This document shows, piece after piece, positions 26,213-36,414 of a stretch of DNA of 64,000 bases. Under the pieces are notes generated by a model. It was not told the DNA's origin, searched no databases, and was given only the letters and a program-made list of their open reading frames with translations. The stretch's first letter is position 1. Each line of letters starts with the position of its first letter. Origin of the DNA: Neisseria sp. (GTDB lineage: Bacteria > Pseudomonadota > Gammaproteobacteria > Burkholderiales > Neisseriaceae); the NCBI RefSeq assembly GCF_030523955.1, contig NZ_JAUNHL010000002.1, positions 36,932 to 100,931 on the forward strand, written 5' to 3'. The position numbers and the translations under genes are program-made.

Positions 26213-26426
26213 AGGCATAATTCCGACAAAATCACTCAAATATTAAAAACCAATCAAAATTTAAAACATACAAAATTTTACCTATTAAGTGTAGAACTAA
26301 ACACGGAACTTGTGTCTAATGGATACATACACCAATGTATGGCTTCATATACAGTACATAACAATGGTGCTAGAATGAAGCGCCCTATCATAACAACAAG
26401 CAAAACAAACAAGGAAACGATATACA

Positions 26427-27296
26427 ATGAGCATGAATCAAGCCTTTGCATTACCCGTACCGAGCGGTCACGGCAGCTTGGAGCAATACATTCATACCGT
26501 TAACAGCATTCCCATGCTTTCCGCCGAAGAAGAATTGCGTTTGGCGGAACGCCAGATTAAAGGCGACCTCGAAGCCGCCAAACAACTGATTCTCTCCCAC
26601 TTACGCGTGGTGGTTTCCATTGCGCGCGGTTACGACGGCTACGGCCTCAACCAAGCCGACCTGATTCAGGAAGGCAACATCGGCCTGATGAAAGCCGTCA
26701 AGCGCTACGAACCCAACCGCGGCGCCCGCCTGTTTTCCTTTGCCGTGCATTGGATTAAAGCCGAAATCCACGAATTCATCCTGCGCAACTGGCGTTTGGT
26801 TCGCGTAGCGACCACCAAGCCGCAACGCAAACTGTTTTTCAATTTACGCAGCATGCGCAAAAGCCTCTCCGCCCTTTCTCCGAAAGAAGCGCAGGCAATT
26901 GCCGACGATCTGGGCGTAAAACTCTCCGAAGTGATGGAGATGGAACAGCGCATGACCGGCCGCGACATCGGCATCTTAGCCGACAACAGCGACGACGAAG
27001 ACAGCTACGCCCCCATCGATTGGCTGGCCGACAACGATAATGAGCCGACCCGCCAAATCGAAATGAAAGCCAGCCAAACCCTGCAAACCGAAGGTCTACA
27101 AAACGCACTGGCCAAGCTGGATGACCGCAGCCGCCGCATTGTGGAAACCCGCTGGCTGCAAGACGACGGCGGTTTAACCCTGCACGAATTGGCCGCCGAA
27201 TACGGTGTATCAGCCGAACGCATCCGCCAGATCGAAGCCAAAGCCATGCAGAAACTGCGCGGTTTTCTGGCAGAAGAAGGCCAAAACGAGCTGTAA
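26427..27296 (+). CDS. rpoH: RNA polymerase heat-shock sigma factor sigma-32
   Basis: This 289-aa protein is sigma-32. Region 1.2/2.1 begins LEQYIHTVNSIPMLSAEEEL, region 2.3-2.4 contains ADLIQEGNIGLMKAVKRY and FSFAVHWIKAEIHEFILRNW, the RpoH box is PQRKLFFNLR, and region 4.2 has LHELAAEYGVSAERIRQIEA. AAGGAAACGAT precedes the ATG. The gene stands alone, with a 260-base AT-rich leader and an inverted uptake-sequence terminator. Confidence 0.95.
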   Translation: MSMNQAFALPVPSGHGSLEQYIHTVNSIPMLSAEEELRLAERQIKGDLEAAKQLILSHLRVVVSIARGYDGYGLNQADLIQEGNIGLMKAVKRYEPNRGARLFSFAVHWIKAEIHEFILRNWRLVRVATTKPQRKLFFNLRSMRKSLSALSPKEAQAIADDLGVKLSEVMEMEQRMTGRDIGILADNSDDEDSYAPIDWLADNDNEPTRQIEMKASQTLQTEGLQNALAKLDDRSRRIVETRWLQDDGGLTLHELAAEYGVSAERIRQIEAKAMQKLRGFLAEEGQNEL

Positions 27297-27331
27297 CCTA
27301 TATTTCATGATTTGATTCTTGTAAGCAAAGC

Positions 27332-27368
27332 AATGCCTGTCTGAAAATAAACCTTTCAGACAGGCATT
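27332..27368. terminator. Inverted uptake-sequence terminator after rpoH
   Basis: AATGCCTGTCTGAAA and its complement around a short spacer. Confidence 0.88.
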
Positions 27369-27397
27369 TCGTTTAGTGATGAGTAATTTTGATATAT

Positions 27398-27497
27398 AGC
27401 GGATTTAATTAACTTTCGATACAAGGCAGCAAACCGTAGCAGTACCAGTACTACGGAACCGCTTCTGTTGCCGCCTTTCAGCAATAAGCATTATTAA
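27398..27497. repeat. Possible degenerate small repeat element with hairpin
   Basis: The convergent gap between rpoH and the baeRF-like gene starts with TATAGCGGATTTAATTAA, which resembles the TATAGYGGATTAAM ends of small Neisseria repeat elements, and contains a hairpin CCGTAG/CTACGG around a GTACcaGTAC core. The second end is not clear. It may also serve as a terminator for the minus-strand gene. Confidence 0.35.
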
Positions 27498-28583
27498 TCA
27501 ATAACGCGTTACCACCGCCAAACCGCGATCGGCATGTTCTCCTAACTTTTCACTGTCGACAAAACGTACGCGACCGCCGGCCGCCAATACTTTTTCGATC
27601 ATTTCATCGACAATATCCTCATAAGCCTGTTCGCCTTTGGCTTCATCGATGCTGATTTCAGTAAGCTTGCGGCCGTCTTCACTCACTCTCGCCGGAATAT
27701 GCAAATTTTCTTCCACCACCAGCAATTCGGCACGACCGTCTGACACGGCTTGCCACACTTCGTTCAGGCCGCCGACAAAGAGTTTGTTACTTTTAGCATT
27801 GGTTAATTCATCAAATACTTTGGCGCGCTCGGCAGCCAAGGCTTCTTTGATTTCCGGCCAAACGGTTTTGCCCAGTTCGTGCGGATTATCGCTATTGTGG
27901 CCGCTATGGATAAACAGCATTACTTGCTCGCCGATACCGGCACCGTCATTGAAATGGCCGATGTTGCGGTCAACGCCCACCACCACAATCGGAGCAGACA
28001 ATTGTTTTTCCGCCTCCAATAAGGCTTGGCCAACTTCACGCATTTTGTCGGTGACGATTTGGTCACGCACATGGCTGATGTCTTGGCTCGGATTGGCTTC
28101 GGCTACTTGGTTTTCAACGCTGAACGGGAAGCCGAATTCGTGCACCTCGTTTAACTGATCTTGGCGGCCGACAAACAAGCGTGTGCCGTGCTCGCTCAAA
28201 ACAACCAACAGATACAATGGGCTGCGGTTCATTGCAAACACCAAATCACGGGTTAGGAAATTGTCCGCAATGGTTACCCGCTCAGGTACGCGGAAAGGCA
28301 AACGGAACATTTCGTCATATTCGGCACTGGCAAAAATCACCAGGCCGTCAAGGTTGTGTTCGTTGTCTACAGAATCGGCCAAACGATTGATTTTATCAAC
28401 GATTTCAGAGGTTTCACGTTTACCGAATTCTTCCTGCAAACGGCTCACCGCTTCCGATACCAAATTTTTCAAACGGATGATGTCTTTATCGTTATCGGGC
28501 GAAGTGCGGTAAGTCGGCAAAGTAATGGTTACGCTCGGGTAAGATTGCTTGGCTTGTACTTCTTTGATGGTATTCAGATTCAT
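27498..28583 (-). CDS. baeRF-family (archaeo-eukaryotic release factor-like) protein
   Basis: This 361-aa protein begins MNLNTIKEVQAKQSYPSVTI and contains LLVVLSEHGTRLFVGRQDQL and VVVGVDRNIGHFNDGAGIG, like the baeRF families related to eRF1 and stress-linked ribosome factors. It ends VRFVDSEKLGEHADRGLAVVTRY, which looks like the eRF1-type middle/C domain. Probably a ribosome-associated protein used under stress. It is encoded alone on the minus strand, convergent with rpoH. AAGGAA lies before the ATG. Confidence 0.6.
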   Translation of the reverse strand: MNLNTIKEVQAKQSYPSVTITLPTYRTSPDNDKDIIRLKNLVSEAVSRLQEEFGKRETSEIVDKINRLADSVDNEHNLDGLVIFASAEYDEMFRLPFRVPERVTIADNFLTRDLVFAMNRSPLYLLVVLSEHGTRLFVGRQDQLNEVHEFGFPFSVENQVAEANPSQDISHVRDQIVTDKMREVGQALLEAEKQLSAPIVVVGVDRNIGHFNDGAGIGEQVMLFIHSGHNSDNPHELGKTVWPEIKEALAAERAKVFDELTNAKSNKLFVGGLNEVWQAVSDGRAELLVVEENLHIPARVSEDGRKLTEISIDEAKGEQAYEDIVDEMIEKVLAAGGRVRFVDSEKLGEHADRGLAVVTRY

Positions 28584-28771
28584 CGCATATTCCTTTCGGT
28601 CGGATGGGTGGAAGACGTTTTGCGGAAATTTTCCGCAAACTGCTGTGTTCGATGAATATATTTTCAGCGTACATTAAGCGGAAAATATATTCACCGCAGA
28701 TTAAAGCGTGTAGTCGACGGCATTTCAGCGGTATTTTTGGTTACAATCCGCATCTGCTCCGTTAGGTAGCG

Positions 28772-28864
28772 TAGCGGACTTGGAAGCTAAAATGCGCGCA
28801 AGATGTTCAATCTTGCTGTGCTTTTTGCCTTGCATCTGCGGATTTTCCCTTAAAAAACCGCTTC
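28772..28864 (+). repeat. Dispersed repeat, copy 1
   Basis: Sequence reads TAGCGGACTTGGAAGCTAAA, ATGCGCGCAAGATGTTCAAT, then CTTGCTGTGCTTTTTGCCTT and a purine-poor tail ending AAAAAACCGCTTC. Two further copies are at about 29215-29297 and 51914-52008. Confidence 0.75.
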
Positions 28865-29214
28865 AAAAACATGATGACTACACGCTCTAGGCCTTCTGTT
28901 GAAATTTGAAATACTGCGTTTGCTGCTTCAGCCTGTTTCTTTATTTTTTAAATTAACATTTTTATCATCAGCAGGCAATTACATATCCTTACACTTAAAA
29001 AATCTTCGAAATCACCTTTCTTCAAAAGAATTACTTTATTTCACTACATTCATTTAAAACAAGATTAGGATATTAATACACCCAAACGTTAGCCTGACTT
29101 TGCAATTTCATACACTAACCCCGTTTAGTTAATAATATTTTTACCCATGCATGCATGTGTCGCAAAAGCAAGCCGGAACGGGCAACAAAGACGGAGCCGA
29201 AGTGATTGAATCCG

Positions 29215-29297
29215 CTATAAAATGCGCGCAAGGTGTCCAATCTTGCTGTACTTTTTGCCTTGCCTCTGCGGATTTTTCCTCAAAAATCTGCTTCTCC
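29215..29297 (+). repeat. Dispersed repeat, copy 2
   Basis: CTATAAAATGCGCGCAAGGT then GTCCAATCTTGCTGTACTTT and TTGCCTTGCCTCTGCGGATT; about 85 percent like copy 1 by eye, missing its left 15 bases. It ends close to the 3' end of the SPFH gene. Confidence 0.7.
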
Positions 29298-29338
29298 AGC
29301 TTTCTGACGCCCCTAACTCCAGCTTAGCAGCTCACTGT

Positions 29339-30223
29339 TCACTGCAAATGGTTGCTGTTCATATTCACGGTAGGCGTAACGCTCTTTTCGGCACACAACA
29401 CCACCATCAAATTGCTCACCAATTGCGCCCGCTCGGTGTTGCTCAATTCCACCGTTTTGCGGTCGTGCAGCCGTTGCAGCGCCATTTCTACCATGCCCAC
29501 CGCGCCTTCGACGATTTGTTTTCTGGCCGCCACCACCGCAGTAGCCTGCTGGCGTTGCAACATCGCCATCGCAATTTCCGGCGCATAAGCCAGATGGCTG
29601 ATGCGTGCTTCCAGCACGTTCACGCCTGCCCTCGCCAAACGCTCGTTCAACTCCTGCTCCAGTTTTTCATTGATGCTGCCGGTACTGTCGCGCAAGGTAA
29701 CGTCGGCGGAGCTGTCTTCGCTGTGGTCATAAGCATAGCTGCCGGCCAGATTGCGCACCGCCGCCTCCGACTGTATCGCGACAAAGCGTTCGTAATCGTC
29801 CACCGCAAACACTGCCTTGGCGGTATCGTCCACCTGCCACACAATCACCGCAGCGATTTCGATCGGATTGCCGGCCTTGTCGTTTACCTTCAGAATCTGG
29901 CCGTTTAAATTGCGCGCCCGCAGGCTGATTTTCTGTTTGCCGTAAAACGGGATGATGAAACGCAGGCCGCTTTTCTTCATGCTGCCCATATAAGTTCCGA
30001 GGAAAGTGGTCACCACCGCTTCGTTCGGATCGATAACCGACAAACCTTTGAAAATCAGCAAGGCCAATATGCCCAAGGCAATCATGGAAAAACTGATTTC
30101 ACCGCCGTTTTGTAAAAACAGATAACCGACTGCTGCCAGCAGCGCCAGCCCGATCAGTAAAAAACCGTAGCCGCTCATGGAAAACAGCAGCGATTTTTCC
30201 GATACTTCGTTTTGATGTTCCAT
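29339..30223 (-). CDS. SPFH-domain (band 7) membrane protein
   Basis: This 294-aa protein has two N-terminal membrane helices (about residues 17-35 and 43-61) and an SPFH/band-7 domain starting IDPNEAVVTTFLGTYMGSMK, followed by the alanine-rich helix RQQATAVVAARKQIVEGAVG. Proteins of this family scaffold membrane microdomains and proteases. The ATG is preceded by AGGAGG. No partner gene (for example an NfeD or protease) is adjacent. A single uptake sequence lies upstream at 30303. Confidence 0.85.
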   Translation of the reverse strand: MEHQNEVSEKSLLFSMSGYGFLLIGLALLAAVGYLFLQNGGEISFSMIALGILALLIFKGLSVIDPNEAVVTTFLGTYMGSMKKSGLRFIIPFYGKQKISLRARNLNGQILKVNDKAGNPIEIAAVIVWQVDDTAKAVFAVDDYERFVAIQSEAAVRNLAGSYAYDHSEDSSADVTLRDSTGSINEKLEQELNERLARAGVNVLEARISHLAYAPEIAMAMLQRQQATAVVAARKQIVEGAVGMVEMALQRLHDRKTVELSNTERAQLVSNLMVVLCAEKSVTPTVNMNSNHLQ

Positions 30224-30302
30224 GTTCCCTCCTGAAATAAAGTTTAGCCTGTGATTCTGTTATAAGCCCATAAAACGATTTTTTCAATACAGTGTAGCCG
30301 AA

Positions 30303-30314
30303 TGCCTGTCTGAA
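30303..30314 (+). repeat. Single host uptake sequence
   Basis: TGCCTGTCTGAA between the SPFH gene and katA; followed at 30320-30352 by an AAAAGCCG...CGGCTTTT hairpin that can terminate katA. Confidence 0.8.
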
Positions 30315-30376
30315 AATAAAAAGCCGCCTGCATATCAGCAAACGGCTTTTCTCTGAACTCAATTTTTTACCGGATT

Positions 30377-30433
30377 TCAATCCTGATCCGGCTGCATCCA
30401 GTCGGCCAGAATTTCACTGATTTCCTGCCACAT
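30377..30433 (-). CDS. Possible 18-aa peptide coupled to katA
   Basis: The katA stop codon overlaps an ATG (TAATG) that opens an 18-codon frame, [18 protein letters not shown]. The coupling geometry is ideal, and the peptide would be an acidic amphipathic helix. No independent ribosome-binding site is needed. It may be chance; conservation would decide. Confidence 0.25.
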   Translation of the reverse strand: MWQEISEILADWMQPDQD

Positions 30434-31941
30434 TACAACAGGCCCGGTTGGCCCAGCGCAGGATCGCTCGCGCGGGCGGCTTCGGCATCGGCCACGGTTA
30501 AGCCCAAGGCTTTGGCCACGCCTTCGCCGTAGGCCGGGTCGCATTTCACGCAGTTGCGGATGTGGCGGTATTTGATGAAGTCCGGCGCATCGCCCATGGC
30601 GGCGGCGGTGTTGTCGAACAGGGCTTGTTGCTGTTCGGCGTTCATCAGCTTAAACAGCGCGCGCGGCTGGCTGAAATAATCATCATCGTCTTCGCGGAAG
30701 TTCCAATGGGCGGCATCGCCGTTGATTTTCAGCGGCGGCTCGGCGTATTGCGGCTGCTCCTGCCATTGGCCGAAACTGTTGGGCTCATAATGCGGCAGAC
30801 CGCCGTAGTTGCCGTCCACGCGGCCTTGGCCGTCGCGGGCGTTGCTGTGCACGGGGCAGCGCGGTGCGTTCACCGGAATCTGGTTGCGGTTTACGCCCAA
30901 GCGGTAGCGTTGCGCGTCGGCATAGTTAAACAGGCGCGCTTGCAGCATTTTGTCGGGCGACACGCCGATGCCGGGCACGAGGTTGCTCGGTGCGAAAGCG
31001 GATTGCTCCACGTCGGCAAAGAAGTTTTCGGGGTTTTTGTTCAGCTCGAACTCGCCCACTTCGATCAGCGGGTAATCGCCTTTCGGCCATACTTTGGTAA
31101 GGTCGAAGGGATGGTACGGCACTTTTTCGGCATCGGCTTCGGGCATGATTTGCACATACATTTTCCATTTCGGGAAATCGCCGCGCTCGATGGCTTCGTA
31201 CAAATCTTTCTGATGGCTTTCGCGGTCTTTGCCAACTACGGCTTCGGCTTCGGCATCGCTCAGATTTTCAATGCCTTGCTGGGTGCGGAAGTGGAATTTC
31301 ACCCAGAAGCGTTCGCCGTCTTTGTTCCAGAAACTGTAGGTGTGCGAACCGAAACCGTGCATGTGGCGGTATGATTTCGGAATGCCGCGGTCGCTCATCA
31401 CGATGGTAACTTGGTGGAAGGCTTCGGGCAGCAGCGTCCAGAAATCCCAGTTGTTGGTGGCGCTGCGCATATTGGTGCGCGGATCGCGTTTCACCGCTTT
31501 GTTCAAATCGGGGAACTTGCGCGGGTCGCGCAGGAAGAACACGGGGGTGTTGTTGCCCACCATATCCCAGTTGCCTTCTTCGGTGTAGAACTTCAGCGCG
31601 AAACCGCGGATGTCGCGCTCGGCATCGGCCGCGCCGCGCTCGCCGGCCACGGTGGTGAAGCGGGCGAACATTTCGGTTTTTTTGCCCACTTCGCTGAAAA
31701 TGGCGGCGCGGGTGTAACGGGTGATATCGTTGGTTACGGTGAAGGTGCCGAACGCGCCTGATCCTTTGGCGTGCATGCGGCGCTCGGGAATCACTTCGCG
31801 CACGAAGTCGCCGAGTTTTTCGTTCAGCCACAAATCCTGCGCCAACAGCGGGCCGCGGGGGCCGGCGGTGAGGCTGTTTTGGTTGTCGGCAACGGGCGCG
31901 CCGTTGCTCATGGTGAGATGGGTTACCGGGCATTTGCTCAT
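30433..31941 (-). CDS. katA: Monofunctional haem catalase
   Basis: This 502-aa enzyme decomposes hydrogen peroxide. The distal His motif is [14 protein letters not shown], the active-site Asn is in [12 protein letters not shown], and the haem-ligating Tyr is in [14 protein letters not shown]. The length fits small-subunit clade 3 catalases as in Neisseria. A weak OxyR-like pattern lies upstream (32058-32094). The 250-base upstream gap is otherwise AT-rich without genes. Three redox genes (katA, nitroreductase, wrbA) stand in a row on this strand. Confidence 0.95.
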   Translation of the reverse strand: MSKCPVTHLTMSNGAPVADNQNSLTAGPRGPLLAQDLWLNEKLGDFVREVIPERRMHAKGSGAFGTFTVTNDITRYTRAAIFSEVGKKTEMFARFTTVAGERGAADAERDIRGFALKFYTEEGNWDMVGNNTPVFFLRDPRKFPDLNKAVKRDPRTNMRSATNNWDFWTLLPEAFHQVTIVMSDRGIPKSYRHMHGFGSHTYSFWNKDGERFWVKFHFRTQQGIENLSDAEAEAVVGKDRESHQKDLYEAIERGDFPKWKMYVQIMPEADAEKVPYHPFDLTKVWPKGDYPLIEVGEFELNKNPENFFADVEQSAFAPSNLVPGIGVSPDKMLQARLFNYADAQRYRLGVNRNQIPVNAPRCPVHSNARDGQGRVDGNYGGLPHYEPNSFGQWQEQPQYAEPPLKINGDAAHWNFREDDDDYFSQPRALFKLMNAEQQQALFDNTAAAMGDAPDFIKYRHIRNCVKCDPAYGEGVAKALGLTVADAEAARASDPALGQPGLL

Positions 31942-32128
31942 GTTCGTGATCCTTTGGGTTAATGGTTGTTGTGTTGTTAATTAGGAATAATAAGTTGGGT
32001 TTCTATAGTATGAATGTATTCGTTGTTCAGTTGCTTGCGGTTCTTGTTAAGCTGTGAAAACACTATACCTAATTATTTTAGCTATTAAAACTATTAAATC
32101 AATTTAATTTATATATCAAAAAAAAGAA

Positions 32129-32168
32129 CCGAATGCCTGTCTGAAAAAGTTTTCAGACAGGCATTCGG
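32129..32168. terminator. Inverted uptake-sequence terminator downstream of nitroreductase
   Basis: CCGAATGCCTGTCTGAAAA and its complement around a 3-base loop; the longest uptake-pair stem in the window after that at 21078. Confidence 0.9.
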
Positions 32169-32193
32169 TTTTGGTGTGAACCATCTTACCGGT

Positions 32194-32922
32194 TTAGCGT
32201 TTGGCCAAACCTTTCTCGTTCAGCAAAGGCAAAATATCGGGGCGGATGGGGTGGCACAATGCGTTTTTCACTTGTTGCGACCAGTCCAAATCCAAATTGC
32301 TGCGTTCCTTGTAATAGGTTTTTACGATTTCGTTATAAGCGTTGAGTTTTTCGTCGTCCAACGGCCGGTAGCCGTTTTCCGATACCACGCATTCTTGGGG
32401 CAGGCGCGGCCGCATGATCGGATCTTGCGCGGGATGGCCCAGCGCCATGCCGAAAAGCGGCATCACTTGCTCGGGCAAATCCAAGATGGCGTTGGTTTCG
32501 CGGATATTGTCACGCAGGCTGCCGATATAAACCCCGCCCAAGCCCAATGATTCGGCCGTGAGCAATACGTTTTGCGCCATGATGCCTGCATCTATGGCGG
32601 CCATCAGCGTCATTTCGGTCCAATCGGTTTGCGCATCGTGGGCGATTTTTTTGTGTTTGGCCAAATCCAGGCAAAACACCAGAAACTCGGCGCTGGTTTC
32701 GATATAGTGCTGGTTGGCACCGACCGCACGCAGCTGTTTGCGCTTTTCAGGGTCGGTTACCCGCACGATGTGGGTGGTTTGCAGAAAACTGGAAGTAGAA
32801 GCCGCCTGCCCGGCCTGCAAAACGGCTTCCAGCATTTCGGGCGCAATCGGCTCGCCGGTGAATTTGCGGATGGAACGGTGGGACAAGGCGGTTTCGAGCG
32901 CTGGTTTGCTGTGTAAAGTCAT
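32194..32922 (-). CDS. nfsA: Oxygen-insensitive NADPH nitroreductase (NfsA-like)
   Basis: This 242-aa flavoprotein has the NfsA pattern: HRSIRKFTGEPIAPEMLEAV at the N-terminus for FMN, LQAGQAASTSSFLQTTHIVR, and AESLGLGGVYIGSLRDNIRE with MPLFGMALGHPA. It reduces nitro compounds and flavins. AGGAG lies before the ATG. It is followed by an uptake-sequence terminator and preceded by wrbA. Confidence 0.85.
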   Translation of the reverse strand: MTLHSKPALETALSHRSIRKFTGEPIAPEMLEAVLQAGQAASTSSFLQTTHIVRVTDPEKRKQLRAVGANQHYIETSAEFLVFCLDLAKHKKIAHDAQTDWTEMTLMAAIDAGIMAQNVLLTAESLGLGGVYIGSLRDNIRETNAILDLPEQVMPLFGMALGHPAQDPIMRPRLPQECVVSENGYRPLDDEKLNAYNEIVKTYYKERSNLDLDWSQQVKNALCHPIRPDILPLLNEKGLAKR

Positions 32923-32988
32923 TCGTTTCTCCTAAAGTATGGGTGTTTTTCAGGCAGGCATTTTGACCAAAATGCCTGCCTGAACAAA

Positions 32989-33591
<603 letters not shown>

Positions 33592-33665
33592 TTAATTTCC
33601 GTTACAATATTTATTTTATGTTTACTCAATCCGCCGATATCACTAAAACGGAGAAGGGAAAGATT

Positions 33666-34946
33666 ATGCTGAAATCCGAACGCTTGCAAGCTTGGCAGCA
33701 ATCCCGCGCTTACTGCTTTATGCTTTTCGTATGGCAGCGCTTTATGGAAGTGCGGGTACCGCAAATCGCCGCCAGCCTTACCTATACTACCCTGCTCGCG
33801 CTGGTACCTATTTTAACTGTGACACTGGTGATCGTGTCTGCGTTTCCGATGTTTAGCGACTTATCAGCCGACTTCATCCAGTTTATCAATATGATGCTGG
33901 TACCCAGCGGCGTCGACGTGATTCTCGATTATATCAACCAGTTTAAAGCCAAAGCCAGCAACCTCACCGCCATCGGTATTATATTCCTGATGATCTCTTC
34001 ACTGATGCTGGTGCAAACCATAGACCAGACCTTCAACCGTATCTGGCGGGTGAACACGCAGCGTCCTTGGTGGATGCAGCTGCTTGTTTACTGGGCACTG
34101 CTGACCTTCGCGCCTTTGGTATTAGGTGTGAGCATCTCGGTGTGGGGGCTGATGCTCCAAAGCAGCCGGCTCGATGTTTATTTCCCGTTTCTGGCCGATG
34201 CGCTGCGTATCGGAACCTCGCTTCTGTTCAACACCATCTTGTTGTGGCTGCTCTACCGGTTGGTACCGAACCGTTTTGTTCCTGCCCGTCAAGCGCTGAT
34301 CGGTGCGGTGTTTACCGCCATTGCGCTGGAGCTGTTGCGTTCGGGCTTTGCTTTCTATATCGGGCGCTTCAAAAGTTATGAATTGATTTACGGTGCTTTC
34401 GCCGCCATTCCGCTGTTTTTATTATGGTTGCAAATGCTGTGGTTGGTGGTGCTTACCGGTGCGGTGCTGACTGCCTGTTTGTCTTATTGGCAAGGCGAAG
34501 CGTTCCGCCGCAGTTTCGATGCGCGCGGGCGTTTCGATGATGTGTTAAAAGTCCTGCTGCTGCTGGAAGAAGCGCAGCACGAGGGCAAAGCGCTTACTGT
34601 GCGCCAACTGCGCGAGCATGTGAATATGGGCTACGACGAATTGGGCGACTTGCTGGAGAAGCTCGCCCGCCACGGTTATGTTTATCCCGGCCGCCAGGCT
34701 TGGGTGTTGAAAATGTCTCCGGAAAATATTGATTTGAGCGATTTGTTTTATCTGTTTGTTTACCGGCCGCCGCGCCGGCAAACCGATCACGTGAGCGCTT
34801 CGGTAGCCAGCATCATGCAGCCTTGCTTGGAAGCCATGAATATTTCTCTGGCGCAATTTAGCGACCACACCAAAGCAAACAGTGGCGATATTGGCCAAGA
34901 CCCGGCCACGCAGCCGTTGCCCCCCGCGGAAAAATTTAAAAAATAG
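33666..34946 (+). CDS. YihY/UPF0761 inner-membrane protein
   Basis: This 426-aa protein has about six membrane helices and family motifs RVPQIAASLTYTTLLALVPI and IGAVFTAIALELLRSGFAFY. The C-terminus is a soluble winged-helix-like extension (LTVRQLREHVNMGYDELGDL), as in betaproteobacterial members. Once called RNase BN, the family has no proven nuclease function. The ATG at 33666 follows AAGGGA; an ATG at 33618 would add 16 residues but lacks a ribosome-binding site. Confidence 0.85.
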   Translation: MLKSERLQAWQQSRAYCFMLFVWQRFMEVRVPQIAASLTYTTLLALVPILTVTLVIVSAFPMFSDLSADFIQFINMMLVPSGVDVILDYINQFKAKASNLTAIGIIFLMISSLMLVQTIDQTFNRIWRVNTQRPWWMQLLVYWALLTFAPLVLGVSISVWGLMLQSSRLDVYFPFLADALRIGTSLLFNTILLWLLYRLVPNRFVPARQALIGAVFTAIALELLRSGFAFYIGRFKSYELIYGAFAAIPLFLLWLQMLWLVVLTGAVLTACLSYWQGEAFRRSFDARGRFDDVLKVLLLLEEAQHEGKALTVRQLREHVNMGYDELGDLLEKLARHGYVYPGRQAWVLKMSPENIDLSDLFYLFVYRPPRRQTDHVSASVASIMQPCLEAMNISLAQFSDHTKANSGDIGQDPATQPLPPAEKFKK

Positions 34947-34987
34947 TGTTGCCAAACGCATCTGCATCTGCCGAAACTTACTGCTTA

Positions 34988-35022
34988 AAATGCCTGTCTG
35001 AAAAATATTTCAGACAGGCATT
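34988..35022. terminator. Inverted uptake-sequence terminator
   Basis: AAATGCCTGTCTGAAA and its complement with a small loop, after the YihY gene. Confidence 0.88.
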
Positions 35023-35141
35023 TCTTAGATTATCACCATTCCGGTAAACATCATTTACTTGGCAATCGGTTTTGGTGACCAAGATTTAACACGAACAAAG
35101 TGACGAAGCCACAAACAGTGCAGGCAACTTAACTTTCGCCA

Positions 35142-35153
35142 TGCCTGTCTGAA
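35142..35153 (+). repeat. Single host uptake sequence
   Basis: TGCCTGTCTGAA downstream of dtd in the convergent gap. Confidence 0.8.
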
Positions 35154-35187
35154 AACATCCTGTGTCAAACATATGCACACTATATGA

Positions 35188-35649
35188 TTAAAATTGTTTC
35201 CGAGAATCCAGCAACAAAGTTACCGGCCCGTCGTTACACAACTCAACCTGCATATGTGTCTGAAACCTGCCGGTTTCCACCACCAACCCATACGCACGCA
35301 ATAAAGCCGCTACGTCCTCATACTTGGCATTGGCAACCTCCGGCGCGGCAGCTGCCGATAAAGAAGGCCGACGCCCGTTACGCGCATCGGCATATAAAGT
35401 AAATTGCGACACCAGCAAAACACTGCCGCCGATATCTTGTATCGAACGGTTGAGCCGGCCGTTTTCATCTTCGAAAATCCGCAGATGCGCGATTTTATCG
35501 GCAATATAGCGGACATCCTGTTCACCGTCTTCATGTCCCACCCCCAGCAATACCAATAAGCCCGCACCGATTTGGCCGCAAGTTTCGCGCTTTTCACCCG
35601 CCAACACATCGACCTGTGCCCGCGTTACCTTTTGGATAACCGCCCTCAT
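35188..35649 (-). CDS. dtd: D-aminoacyl-tRNA deacylase
   Basis: This 153-aa enzyme removes D-amino acids from tRNA. Start [15 protein letters not shown] is the family N-terminus, which selects this ATG over a longer frame to 35769 inside the next gene. Active-site motifs are [20 protein letters not shown] and [10 protein letters not shown] (the NxGPVT motif). It starts one base after the end of the moeB-like gene and is the last of a three-gene unit. Confidence 0.92.
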   Translation of the reverse strand: MRAVIQKVTRAQVDVLAGEKRETCGQIGAGLLVLLGVGHEDGEQDVRYIADKIAHLRIFEDENGRLNRSIQDIGGSVLLVSQFTLYADARNGRRPSLSAAAAPEVANAKYEDVAALLRAYGLVVETGRFQTHMQVELCNDGPVTLLLDSRKQF

Positions 35650-35650
35650 C

Positions 35651-36412
35651 TTATTTTTCCTCAGAATGTCTAACGCCGCACACCGGGCAGGCCGGATTTT
35701 TAGCCAAGGCAAACCGCTGCCAGCTCCCGTCCAACGCATCGTATACCGAAAGCTGCCGGTGTGAGACATTACCGATGCCCATCAAAGTATTCAAAGCCAA
35801 TACTGCTTGCGAGGCACCCACCACGCCCACCAGCGGGCTGAACACACCAAACAGCGCGCAAGCGCCGTCATCCGCATTTTCGCCCTCAAACAAACAGCCA
35901 TAACAAGGCGCATCGGGCAAATCCGGCCGGAACAGTGCCAATTGCCCGCTGAAACGTACCGCCGCACCGGATACCAAAGGCGTCGCCGTCGCCACACAAG
36001 CTTTGTTCACTGCTTGGCGCGTCGCAAAATTATCGCTGCAATCCAATACGATATCCGCCTCGGCCGCCAATTCACGCAAACGGTTTTCAGACAGGCATTC
36101 ATTCAATGCCTGCACTTCAATACGACTATTGAGTGCACGCAACCGCTCGGCTGCCGCATCTGCTTTAGGTCTTTCCAAATCAGCCTCGGTAAATACCACC
36201 TGCCGCTGCAAGTTGGTATCGGATACCGTATCGTGATCAGCAATCAGCAACCGACCGACCCCGGCAGCCGCCAGATAAGGCAAAGCGGCGGAACCGAGCC
36301 CGCCGCAACCAATCACCAACGCGGTAGCCGCCAAGAGCTTTTCTTGTCCTTCGATACCGATTTCGTCCAAGAGCAGATGGCGGCTGTAACGCAGTAAGTC
36401 CCTATCGTCCAT
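35651..36412 (-). CDS. ThiF/MoeB-family adenylyltransferase
   Basis: This 253-aa protein activates the C-terminus of a sulfur-carrier protein (MoaD or ThiS). The nucleotide-binding motif is [20 protein letters not shown], the catalytic Arg/Lys region is [19 protein letters not shown], and two Cys pairs (CYGCLF, CPVCGV) bind zinc. Its place directly after moaC suggests MoeB. It carries a host uptake sequence in frame at 36086-36097. Confidence 0.85.
   Translation of the reverse strand: MDDRDLLRYSRHLLLDEIGIEGQEKLLAATALVIGCGGLGSAALPYLAAAGVGRLLIADHDTVSDTNLQRQVVFTEADLERPKADAAAERLRALNSRIEVQALNECLSENRLRELAAEADIVLDCSDNFATRQAVNKACVATATPLVSGAAVRFSGQLALFRPDLPDAPCYGCLFEGENADDGACALFGVFSPLVGVVGASQAVLALNTLMGIGNVSHRQLSVYDALDGSWQRFALAKNPACPVCGVRHSEEK
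36086..36097 (-). repeat. Host uptake sequence inside the moeB-like gene
   Basis: TTCAGACAGGCA is the complement of the 12-mer, read in frame in the coding strand as part of NECLSENRL. Confidence 0.85.
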
Positions 36413-36414
36413 AC

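Larger units (their letters stand above)
28584..29338. other. 755-base intergenic region with two copies of a dispersed repeat
   Basis: No convincing gene. It has copy 1 (28772-28864) and copy 2 (about 29215-29297) of an 80-95-bp dispersed repeat, and AT-rich DNA between. Copy 1 is flanked at 28703-28713 and 28876-28886 by the inverted 11-mer AGCGTGTAGTC / GACTACACGCT. The promoter of the baeRF-like gene must lie at its left end. Confidence 0.7.

Noticed and set aside
32058..32094. OxyR-like site before katA
   Set aside because: Spacing of four tetranucleotides by 7 bases fits, but only one or two match ATAG/CTAT; too weak to annotate.
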